Of a stretch of 64,000 nt of DNA, positions 21,422 through 32,232 are shown one piece after another. Origin of the DNA: Datnioides undecimradiatus (taxonomy: Eukaryota; Chordata; Actinopteri; Lobotiformes; Datnioididae); contig WARS01000013.1 in NCBI GenBank assembly GCA_008933995.1, positions 9,506,023-9,570,022 on the forward strand, in the 5' to 3' direction. Position numbers and translations under genes: made by a program. The notes beneath the pieces are model-generated. The model had not been told where the DNA came from. It worked only from the letters and a program-made list of their open reading frames with translations, and searched no databases. Position 1 is the stretch's first letter. Every line of letters starts with the position of its first letter.

Positions 21422-23216
21422 ACCATTATTGCTCTGTGATCTGGATACTGAGAGTAACTTGTTTTTGATCCGTCCTGTTAAAGGTAGTTGTGAACGAAAG
21501 GTGTATCGTGTCAAAGACATTTAAATGATCTCTACAACTGACCATATTTTTAAAGCCCCTAAAAACTTGCTTTTTCTCTTTAGCAGTGGTTATCAGATTT
21601 GTTACTAATAATCCACATCACCTTCTGATTCAAGCGACTGGTGATAACAAAATTAAAAAAATGGACACATCCTGTATCTGCGATTAGATCCCATATCCAA
21701 GTCTCTGGTGTAATTTTAATTCAGCATCTCAGAAGCAACATCAAACACTCTGTCCGCCAGTTAATGTCGCCAAGACAACCATTTTAGTCAGAAATAAAGC
21801 CACATTAAGACCATATTCATCAGAAGTCAGGGTCACTATAAATGATCTCCAGCTACAGTGCATATTCAGCGTTAGTAACTTGCTATTGAGCAATAGAAAA
21901 TTTATTTGAAAATAAATATATTCTTACACTTGATAAAATATTCATAATGTGAGGTATGGGCTAGGTCCAGATGGGGACCAACGTCTGGACTGTGAGAGGC
22001 CCTGCTCTATAACAAAAAATGTAATTATTAATTGAACAACAATGGAAAACATCCTTATGGTAGGTATTATTAAATATTTAATTCTCAAAAACTGCTGATT
22101 ACTGGCAAAAATTTAAAAAGCTGTAATTCTAACGGCACATCAAAATCCTGATTAGTACAGGTATGTACGTGACATCACCTTTTCCCAACTTAGGTTCTCT
22201 CACCTCAAGAAAAGCACAGGGAAAAACAGAAACAAAGAAATCTTAAGTAATAATCAAAACCATCCTCATGCTGGTATTATGTAATGTATATGTATAGGAC
22301 CTTACCATTCATAGTTGGACTGGGAAAATGGGGTTTTAGGGTCTCTAAATACGTGAGCAATACATAAAAGGCTAATTTCCACCAACATGACAGATACAGA
22401 CAAAACAAGCACACCTCAAGTGACAGGTAATATAACATCCAAAAAAGAATAATGTGAAAAATAAACTTTTTGTGAATAATTGGTTGATGACATTACATAA
22501 GAGAAGAAGTGAAAGATTATTAAACTTTATTATTAAAAAAAAATCTGTCTGTAGTTCATCCTGTGGCCACATGATGGAGAAACTGCTGCAGAGAACGTGT
22601 TTGATGAACATGAGGTTTACATGTCAAGTGTGTAGTCAGCACTATTCTTGGAAGATTAGGAACGGGCGTTGAGCGGCTACACAGAGAACAGAGTCTCGCA
22701 TAAATTAGATGATTACATCTCCCTTTGAAATTGGCTTTCTGGTCCATTGGTCAGAGAGCTCACACTGCTGGTGCATAAACAAAATTCAATTTGTTCAGCT
22801 TGAGAAATCCCTGTTCAACAAGAACATGTCAAACAAGAAACCTTGTTCACATTTTTTTATTAGACTGGAAGGTATACCACTTACTAATGAGTTAAGATCT
22901 TTGAAAGAGCTAGAAATGTGCTTTTAAAGAGTTCTGTAGGCCATGAGCAGAGGCATGGGACTAAAGGGAGAGGGAGTCCGTCATGGGAGGAGGGCCCATT
23001 AAGGTATGAGTGTGCAGAGTTCTGCATCTATAAGACAGGGTCCTGAAGTTCATGTTACGCCCCTGTCCTCTAGATGCATTAGTATCTGACACATTAGGCA
23101 GTAAAATCAATCTGGGATCTCCATGTGTTTAAGATGTGAGACTGGAGCAAGTTTACTCGTTCAGATTTGACTTTTTAATGGAATAATTCATTCAATATTC
23201 CCTCTCTTAACATAAA

Positions 23217-24182
23217 GGATCTAAGAAGTACCCTCTGCAGTTTGCCTACAGAGCCAACAGATCTGTAGACGATGCAGTCAACCTGGCTCTTCATTTCATC
23301 CTGCAGCATCTGGACTCCCCGGGAACCTACGCTAGGATCTTGTTTGTGGACTTCAGCTCTGCCTTCAATACAACCTGCCCAGCTCTCCTCCAGGACAAGC
23401 TGTCCCTGCTGAACGTGCCTGACCCCATCTGCCAGTGGATCACCGACTTCCTGACAAACAGGAGACAGCATGTGAGGCTGGGGAAGAATGTCTCGGACAC
23501 CCGGACCATCAGCACCGGTACCCCGCAAGGTTGTGTACTCTCCCCTCTTCTCTTCTCCCTCTACACTAACTGCTGCACCTCCGGTCACCAGTCTGTCAAA
23601 CTGATTAAGTTTACAGACGACACCACCCTCATTGGACTCATCTCGGACCGGGAGTCTGCCTACAGGAAGGAAGTGGACCACCTGGTGTCCTGGTGCGCCC
23701 ACAACAACCTGGAGCTGAACACCCAGAAGACAGTGGAGATGACGGTAGATTTTCGGAAAGGGTCAGCTCCATCGCTCCCCCTCACCCTGACAGAGTCCCC
23801 CATCTCCACTGTGGGCTCCTTCCGCTTCCTGGGTACCACCATCACCCAGGACCTCAAGTGGGAGCTGACCATCAGCTCTCTCATCAAGAAGGCCCAGCAG
23901 AGGATGTTCTTCCTGCGGCAGCTGAGGAAACTCAAGGTGCCAGCCAGGATGATGGTTCAGTTCTACACAGCCATCATTGAGTCCATCCTCACCTCCTCCA
24001 TCACAGTGTGGTATGCTGGGGCCACTGCCAGGGACAAGCACAGACTGCAGCGTGTTGTGCACTCTGCTGAGAAGGTGATCGGCTGCAGCCTCCCATCTCT
24101 CCAAGACCTGTACATCTCCAGGACTCTGAGATGTGCAGGTCGGATCACAGCTGACCCTTCTCCCTGGACACGGACTCTTTGA
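23217..24182 (+). pseudogene. Reverse transcriptase fragment of the LINE
   Basis: An open frame of about 320 codons covering the RT fingers, palm and thumb of a non-LTR element. There is no start codon at its beginning; an in-frame TAA occurs just upstream. It ends at a premature TGA (24180-24182) caused by a frameshift after GRITADPS. It lacks endonuclease and has A to T in the FADD box, so it should be inactive. Confidence 0.88.
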
Positions 24183-24706
24183 GCCACTCCCTTCAGGCAG
24201 AAGGTTACGGTCCATTCGGACCAGAACCTCACACCACAAGAACAGCTTCTTCCCCTCTGCTGTTGGACTGTTGAACTCTAATTAATCATACTGCTCTGCA
24301 CTGTCACTTTACTCCAGGATAGCAACTGTACCATGCTCCTGTCATGATCCACCTACTGACTATTTGCACTGTTTACCTACTGTTCACCTTACTTGCACTA
24401 CTTGGCACTACTTTGCACACTTGTACCACCTCACAGATCCATAAGTTACACTGGGTTCATATCAAGATCAATTTTGTGTCCACACTTAACCCTTCCATAT
24501 TGTTCTGTTCATTTGTTTATCTTGTAAATTCATAGCCTTATTTTAGCTTACTTAGATTTTATCCTATTTATCTAATTTTATTTTATTTTACCCCATGCAT
24601 GCTTCTTATTATATGTTACTTATTTTTATGTTTGATGTATGTACCAAACCACTAAGGCAAATTCCTAGTAATGTGAAACCTCTTCAGTTACATGGCAATA
24701 AACACA

Positions 24707-24735
24707 ATTCTGATTCTGATTCTGATTCTGATTAT
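24707..24735 (+). repeat. (ATTCTG)n LINE tail
   Basis: Tandem ATTCTG units directly after CAATAAACACA mark the 3' end of the LINE and fix its orientation as +. Confidence 0.9.
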
Positions 24736-25789
24736 ACAAACAGCAGTACAATACATATTATGTATAAGAAATACACAGCCCAATTGTCCTCTGACAGGAC
24801 GAGTGTGTCCCTGTGGCCTGACTGTCCAGCAAGTTTGATTGCACATTGTAATGGCTGTACAATACTGGCACTATCTTGGTTTAAATTGGTTTCTTATAGC
24901 ATCAATACCACTACACAGTTATGCTACCCAGTTGATCTTTTGGGAAAATCTCCTCCTTCTGCCAAATAAACTCCTGTTTTTTCCTCTAATATTTTCTTCT
25001 ATAACCCCCTTCACCCATACACCATACTCTGCTGTGGTTCCATGTGTGTACCAAGAAAGATTCAAACTATGGTATTAGTCTATAAAAAATGATGGCAATT
25101 TTGATTTACTTCCTCTGTAAACATGCTTTTTTCCTATTATTTCCAAAGTGGAGTTCATTGTTTCTGTACAAAAACAAATGCAGTGTTTCCTGTGTTGTGG
25201 TAGTTGCTAGGCTCTGAGGAAAACAGAAAGCAGTCAGTTGTCTTTGTGACAGTGACACCATCAATAGTACTACAAAAAAAATGGTGTCTGCTGCCACATT
25301 AATCAAATACATTTTCAAACCAGCATTTTGTATTTTAATTTAATACATATAATGACCAAGTGTTTGTATTTTGTAATAAAATACTTTTTGTTGTATTTGT
25401 GCATATCTTCCATGACTAAGTACACTCTTGAATCTCCTTATTTGATAATTAAGTTGCATTATGAACACTTTTTATATCCAAAAACAGTGAGTGGCTCACA
25501 CCTCTGCTGACCTTAGACTGAAAGCTCAGGACACACCTGCAGCTTTTAGCCATAAAAAGGTGAGTTTAGTATAAAGATAAACTGTTAAATGATCTCAGAA
25601 ATTATTTGGATTACTTTGAAAGAAAAGGAAAGGAAGAAAACAACAACAGCAAACAAATCTACAGTTACCTCCGCTGGTATGGGACTTATTTTATGCCTCT
25701 CTAGAATGAGGTATGCTTCATCAATGATAAACAGGTGTTACAGCTGTTTTGAAAAATAAGTTGCATAAGCCCTCTCCGGTGGCCTAATT

Positions 25790-26035
25790 TGGGTTCCGTT
25801 ATAATTAATACGCAAATGAGTACGAACTCCCCAATAACACATAATCTCTTTGTCAGAGTCACAGCAGAACAAAATTATCATAACTCCTTGCCTCAACCTT
25901 CACCCTCTCTGCCTTCAGCTTAGCTACATTAAAATAATTAATGGGGAAGCAGTAACATCCTTCAATTAAAACCCCTCGAGAACTGCTGATGACTCATTTT
26001 CATAATCAGAATAAAACAATGTAAACAAATGGAAG
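25790..26035. promoter_or_regulatory. Candidate distal enhancer (homeodomain/POU/SOX/FOX motif cluster)
   Basis: Non-repetitive AT-rich block with ATAATTAATA (25801), CGCAAATGAG (25811, octamer-like), TAATTAAT (25935), CAATTAAA (25963), TGCTGATGACTCA (25984, AP-1/MAF-like), ACAATG (26017) and GTAAACA (26021). Such clustering is typical of vertebrate developmental conserved elements. Conservation not tested, so this is inference. Confidence 0.3.
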
Positions 26036-29000
26036 TCATGTTTCATTCATTTCATGTGTTTCCATATAATGTACACTACTATGTCGGAAAAAAGCAAGCA
26101 GTAACTTTCACATTTTCACCTGAAGCTGTATATTATCAAGTGACATGATGTGTGATGACAGGAAACCTACAGTGTACTCTTACATATGCGCTGCAGGGTT
26201 TTGATCAGGAGTATTCAAATGATTTAAAATAAGATTTAATGTTTGTTCTGTAATCATCAAGCACATTAACAGAATACTCACTGTTAATCTCTCTTAACCT
26301 ATAATAATAGTAATTTGGTATATTTATAATGAGGCAATAATTGGCAGATACTGAAAAAAGTTTGATATATTTTATGTTTTTTTATGCTGAATGATGAGCA
26401 AAAACATTTCATTATTATCCTGATGGTGCACTTGACACACTGTCATCTGCACTCTCAATGTAATGTGACTTTTTATCACATCATGGCTTTATTCAGAGGC
26501 TACAGTTCTTTCAGCTAACACTTAACTCTGACAGTTAGTGAACCCCGACGACTTACTGCAAGTAGGTAGGAGTTTGGTGCCTTCCTCCTGGGTACTTTGG
26601 TATGATACAGGGAATTTCCAGTTCAGAGAGAGCCAGGACCAGATCAAGATGCTCCTGGCAGGAAAGAGACCAAACTCTCAAATGAAAAGATGAGAACATG
26701 AAGCTTTTTCATTTTTCATATTTCGCCTGTCTCAGTGTGTCAGACAGACATCAGAGTGCTGCAGAGATCCCTCAAATACTTAATACTTTATGCTGTAGGG
26801 CAATCAATAATTTTACTTTGATGCATTTTCATAACAATTTCTGGCCTCACTCAGATATCGGACCATCTTATCAGTTTCTTTACATATATGAAATGTGACT
26901 TGCTAAATCAGGCATGAACGGAAAGCAACTCGAATGATCATCAGACTTCCAAGGTTACAGCAGATGGCAACACCTCTGAATTCAGTGACATTTCCAGCTA
27001 CGACTGTATCTTTGATGTTCAGGGTAGTGCATATAGAGCATGCATAATAAATTAAGCCCAAAGTCACAGAGCAAGCTGGCCTGGTTGTTTTCCTTGTTCA
27101 GTCCACCCGCACATAAATCACAACAAAGACTACATGACATGCCACACATGTCAATATCATTTCTCATAACTCCTTATAATGTGCCATGGCAGCATCCATA
27201 TGCACATAGACTGCACCTTAAAGCTCTGAGATCTTATTGTTGCCTGTTTTTTTTATTTTTTTTATTTTTTTTTAGCAGTGGCATGCACCAATGTGGCTCT
27301 GCAGTCAGGATGCATCTATGAGGTGAGGTTTTTAAAGAGGAGAGATGCCAGCGCTGAGGTGCAGAGCTGACCCCATGTAACTGATGATTTTTTTAGACTC
27401 TCTGATAACATGTGTTCATTATAAGCAAGCAAAATCAAAAGACCCAGATAAAATATCAGTCACAGACTTCATCCTACAGCTATTTGTAAGTTAGCTTTAA
27501 AAAAGCTGGGGGAAATCATTCTTTCACAATTTGTTCACCAATGAGAATGTGCTTTCTGATTACTTTATTGACTACATCAGTTCCTTAATATAATGCAAAT
27601 GTTCCTGGAAGGTAAATTGATTTCATCCCTGTTATCAAGTTATAAGTTTAATAAGACACTACAGGTAAATGCTAGACAGTTTCTCTTTTTAGCTGTACTG
27701 TGTCTCTGTGTTGTACATGCCTGTGTTAAAATGCATGAATAATATTATAATGTATAGCTTTTGAAATTCAGATGCAGTGTGACTGACTAGGACAAGGTCC
27801 CAGGGACACCAACAACCACAGTCGGCCTCACATTAATTCATCTCTTTCCGATCTTTTCTATCTTTAGTTATTGTCCAAGCAGAAATTCTCAAAACCCAAC
27901 ACAAAACATAATGATAAAATAAAAACTGATGTTAAGCAGTCATTCAGTAGGTGTTGAGTAAATATCCTGTCTAGTCTACTTCACAGTCTACAGTTAACAA
28001 CAAATTATAGCAATTAATTCAAACAAAAATTATTAAGTTGACCTGCACCTACAAAGGGCACAGCTGCAAATAAGGGTGTCTACCAGCTTAATAATTAAAT
28101 GGACCTCTGCCCAGAGTATCCATGTAACCTAACCATATATATTACAGTATGTTAATGTTCACTTTCTGAGAGGAATATTAGCTTCTGTCAATTATAGGCA
28201 CTTTGTTATAGGTATGTAAGTTCAATTCAATTGAACTCCGGATAGCATATCACATCACATGTAAAGAGTTATGTAAGTGCTATTAATAATTCCATGATAA
28301 GCTTTAGAATTAAATTGAATTTGTCCAAATCCAAACACACAAAACATGGTCATTACAATTAATAAACATTCTGCAGTAAGTGTTGAAGGCATTAAAACTA
28401 AACTGCACATACAAACAAAAAAGGAACAGCCAGTATATTTCAATATTCATAACTATGTGTACTGAGGTCTTTGCAAATTCTCTCCACTGTACCAGTACAT
28501 CTAAAAGGCTGGAGGGAATACTGTCACTGTTTGCAAAGTGAAGCACAAAATACATATAACACATGAAAAATCAATCAAGAATTAATTACTAAAACAGAGC
28601 TCTGTCATCCTCATCTTCAAGGACGAGGCTATGTGGCCTTTTTAAGTCCATTGTTTGACACCAGACACGACTCAGGCTTCATCTGTTTGCTCTCATTTCC
28701 CACCGCTGCAGTCATTGTTAAGATCCCAGACAGGTCCGGCCCTGTGTGCCAGGTAACACAGGGCTGAATGACTCACTTGCTAAGGGCCTCATTAGCTAGA
28801 GATATACATGTGGAGAATAGATAACAGTGTAACACTGATAAGGCAAAGCACAGCACAGTCCTCTGACACTGTGTGTGTCATAGAGCAGATGTTTCAGACA
28901 AAGCCCCATCAAGGTTCTCACAGTTAATGTAGCCTATGCGGTGAATTTTAAGTTTGTGTTCTTGTATCCCAGGATTTATGTTCACATGCAACTGTTTTTA

Positions 29001-29540
29001 CATTGGGGGGTAACCATAATGCTTTATGGATTAAGTTTCGTATGAAGGTCCATATTTCCCCTGGTATTAAAAAGTTAATGAATATGTGACAGTGATCCAC
29101 GGTGTGTTTGCTGGATCTTGCTTTAGGCGCACATTTAAGTGAAAAGGACAATGTAGATTTTCTCACTGTCTGTACCACCATGCTCTCATCATCCGAGTCA
29201 TATTTCAAAAGCCACAACAGGCCACTAAAGAGCTGCTTAAAATTATGGATATGAAACCTCAGTTACAGTTTCCTTAATGTATTTGTTATGTGTGATGCTT
29301 GTTTTAATCCACATCAAAGAGCTACACATGCTACACTTCACAGAAAAAAGATGAACAAGATTTCCCTGCAGATGTCTCCCTCATGTGACATATTACTCTG
29401 CAGATGTTTCTCTGGCAAATGGTTCTGCATAATGTCCATGAGTTGGGGAGCTGTTGCAGAGTTTTTCAACCTAAAATCAAACACATACCTTAAAGTCAAC
29501 TCGTAAATTCATTCCAAACTGAGCAGCAATCCACCACAAC

Positions 29541-29561
29541 TTTTTTTTTTTTTTTTTTTTT
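29541..29561. repeat. T21 homopolymer
   Basis: Poly-T run in intergenic DNA; it may be the tail of an antisense retro-insertion, but no element is recognisable beside it. Confidence 0.8.
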
Positions 29562-30166
29562 GCCAGGGACGGCTTTAAAATTACTAGCTTAGAGTGAAAA
29601 AATTGCCTCTCATGTGCTGAAAGAAGCAAGATGTCCTCTTTGGAAATAATGGTGGAAAGTCATCCCTGAACGAACATTTGCTTGACAATATATGTATCAT
29701 GATAATGTTTTCTGCATGTGAGGAGAGTTAGAGAGAGGCCTTCTGTCAGGATGAAATAAAAAAATAGATGACAGGTTTAGTCTAACAAAATATCAGAAAA
29801 CATTTAATGTTTCTCAGATAATCCTTAAACACACAAAATCAGTAACACAACACTGCACTGAAAAGAGCATTTAAATATTCCAGACTGAAAAAGACCATGC
29901 GTTAAACACCTGGTAATGGATTTAATTTGAAACATAATTCCTAAAAACCTGAAATGGAGAGACTAGCAGGGCTTCAGTACATCATGTCATCTTGCTAATA
30001 TAAGAGTATAATAACTGTTTGGCTGAGTATTCTGTGATTAAACACTCCCAGTTTCCAAACCCATCAGAATGTCTCAGCAGAGCTCTGGAAGAGGACAGTG
30101 GTTGGTCAAACTCCAGCTAAAATTATCTGATACAAAGACAACTTTAACTCCATTCTACATGTTTCA

Positions 30167-30168
<2 letters not shown>

Positions 30169-30198
<30 letters not shown>
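30169..30198. repeat. (TG)n microsatellite
   Basis: Fifteen TG units, intergenic, upstream of rad18. Confidence 0.95.
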
Positions 30199-30200
<2 letters not shown>

Positions 30201-31989
30201 CCTATTTTGCATCAGCATTCATTATGCAGTTGTTTATATTTTGAGGTGTTCAGTATAGACATCATTTAGTCATTCAGAGCAGGTCTAAAGAAGTCAAAGT
30301 ATTGGCTGTGTCTTTTGTGATTTAAAATGTAAGAATAAATGAGGTGGTCAAATGTCAAACTCACACACACGCACACACATGCACAGAACCAACTGAAGGA
30401 ATTGTTTCAATATAAAGACTTCAGTCAGGAAAAGGAAAAGTACAGCTGCACAATATTATCTTTAGCTGAATTAATTCAAGTAATCAGACCTAACACAGCA
30501 AATTGAAATTGAGAAGTCTGATTGGCTCTGACATTTAGACTGTCACTGACTCCTGAGGCATTTTGACTTTCTTGCATTCAAACAGGTGTGACACTGATCA
30601 CAAAAGAAATAATGAATGGTGAAAAAAAAGAATTTAATAATTTTTTTCAAAGAGATGATAACAGACAGAAGCCTATTACAGCGGCATGTAATTTTCTGTG
30701 ACACTTCCTGTGGTAAATGGCAAACAAATGTGCAAATGAAAGTGGTCTCATTGTCCTGTGCAGGGAAAACCGTATCACCCAGTTGTTTGGGAATGCAGTG
30801 GAAACCATCTGAAAAGAGTCGTTAATGCTTTGGCAACATTGGAAATTATTTAACTGGCCAAATGCGCTAGGGTTTGTATGCTCTAAACCACCAGGAAAAA
30901 AATCTAATTAGAGCACATTAATGCCTCTGGATATTCATGTGACTGAATAATCACAGTCAAGCACACATGTGACATGGTCCAACATAAATACATTTGCATG
31001 ATAATGTCTTGTTGCCTGGCTTCGGAGACCGCCAGGATACTCACATTGATAAAATGTGCATGAAAAGAAAAAGCTGCTTATTCACAATTTGAAAAATATC
31101 ACAGGAATACATACATTTTACATACATAGACAGTAAATCTTAACTCACTAAATATCTGTAATGCAGTGCTTTTGCTTCTCCTGGAAGGCTGAATAATTAG
31201 TTCAGTGCTCTTGGAGGCAAGGAAGAGTACTTTTTCTAAATGCATTAAATCAAGTGCATAAAACTGCCAACATTTTAAACCAATGTAAAATTCAATCATG
31301 GCACACACCAGGTTCTTGGTCATTTATTGTAATTGTTAGGAGTGACTAAATCTACAAGAACATGAACACAGGCAGTGGTGAGTAAAGCTTAATTCAAAGG
31401 TCATCATGGGCCTCTGGTGAGAGCTTACTGGTGTGAAAGGTTCTCAAGGGAAAATGCTATATATGCTTTCTGTCTGTGAGGCTCCTCAAAAGAAGATTGT
31501 TTCATGATGCCTTCAATGTGGAGAAATTGTAGTGTAAGACTCCCATTAGCGACTAAGATGACTTGAAAACAACTGTCAAAACCACGCACAAAGATAAATA
31601 ATATTTTTTTCCGATCCTTTGCATCAGATGAAATAAAAAGTAGCAAGGTTGTCATGGCGAAGGCACCACAAGAAAGCCAGCTGTTATGGAATACCCATTT
31701 TCCACTCATATTTCCTTGTTGGAGTAATGGTTAGATTTAACAGAGTTTAAATTCTGATAATGAAAGGAATAAGAACATCTGGTCTTGTTTTATGTCAGCT
31801 TTCCCTCTTTCAATCTCCCTTGTCAGTTTTACCAAAATTTGCTGTTTTCAGTCTTGTATATAGTCTTCATATATTTAATATATATATATGTAAAGATTGT
31901 TTTAAAAATGTTAGGCTCTTAAAAAGAGTGATTTCATATCAGGTATTCTAATGTTATAAGAGACTTTTAAAAGAAACAAAAAAAATCAT

Positions 31990-32181
31990 TTCATTTCAAC
32001 AGGAACAAAAGAAAGTTAAGTTTTTATTCCAGACATCCACAACACAGCAACTTGTATCTCGCCGGAAGTCGTCAAATGACGTAAGAATTGTCCCAGCATT
32101 CCTTCGCGCGGGACATTGGATGTTGATCATTAAACAGATAAGTTTCGTGTCTTTATTTAAGAGCTGCTTTTTTTCTCAGAC
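31990..32181 (+). promoter_or_regulatory. rad18: rad18 core promoter and 5' UTR
   Basis: CCGGAAGT (32062-32069, ETS), TGACGTAA (32077-32084, CRE/ATF), TTCGCGCGGGA (32103-32113, E2F-like) and ATTGG (32115-32119, inverted CCAAT) lie within 60 bases, 60-120 bases upstream of the ATG. The block is CpG-bearing in an otherwise AT-rich region. This arrangement fits a cell-cycle and DNA-repair housekeeping promoter. The transcription start is not determined; probably 32120-32170. Confidence 0.7.
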
Positions 32182-32232
32182 ATGTCTGCACATATCGAAG
32201 CGGATTTACCGTTCGGCCTTGCATGTCTGAAA
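32182..32232 (+). CDS. rad18: rad18 coding exon 1 (start)
   Basis: 17 codons, MSAHIEADLPFGLACLK, phase 0 out. G at -3 of the ATG. Donor GTAAGT. The PFGLACLK ending lines up with PPGLAVMK of the human protein. Confidence 0.93.

Larger units (their letters stand above)
18290..21440 (+). other. srgap3: srgap3 3' UTR (about 3.1 kb)
   Basis: AT-rich sequence after the TAG with no exon signals. Candidate poly(A) signals AATAAA are at 20102, 20331 and 21416; the last is followed by a GT-rich stretch and is my preferred 3' end. Two Pumilio-type sites lie within it. A long 3' UTR is usual for this gene family. The exact end is inferred. Confidence 0.65.
23210..24736 (+). mobile_element. Truncated non-LTR retrotransposon (L2/CR1-type LINE)
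   Basis: From about 23217 one frame reads a reverse transcriptase: QFAYRANRSVDDAVN, LFVDFSSAFN, STGTPQGCVLSPLLF, then KFTDDTTLIG and TVEMTVDFRK. The ORF breaks near 24160; the usual C-terminal sequence (LFEPLPSGRR-like) continues in another frame. The 3' UTR ends GGCAATAAACAC then ATTCTG repeats (24707-24735), typical of fish L2/Maui-like LINEs. The 5' part (endonuclease, start of RT) is missing, as expected from aborted reverse transcription. The catalytic box reads FTDD rather than FADD. A dead copy; the family name is from memory. Confidence 0.9.
21441..31989. other. srgap3-rad18 intergenic region
   Basis: About 10.5 kb without supported genes. It contains a truncated LINE (23210-24736), a homeodomain/POU/FOX motif block (25790-26035), a T21 run (29541-29561), a (TG)n microsatellite (30169-30198) and an exact octamer ATTTGCAT at 30992. 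Other open frames are short and featureless. Confidence 0.8.

Noticed and set aside
23175..24239. Long antisense ORFs (175 and 158 codons) over the LINE
   Set aside because: Mirror frames of the GC-rich reverse transcriptase coding strand.
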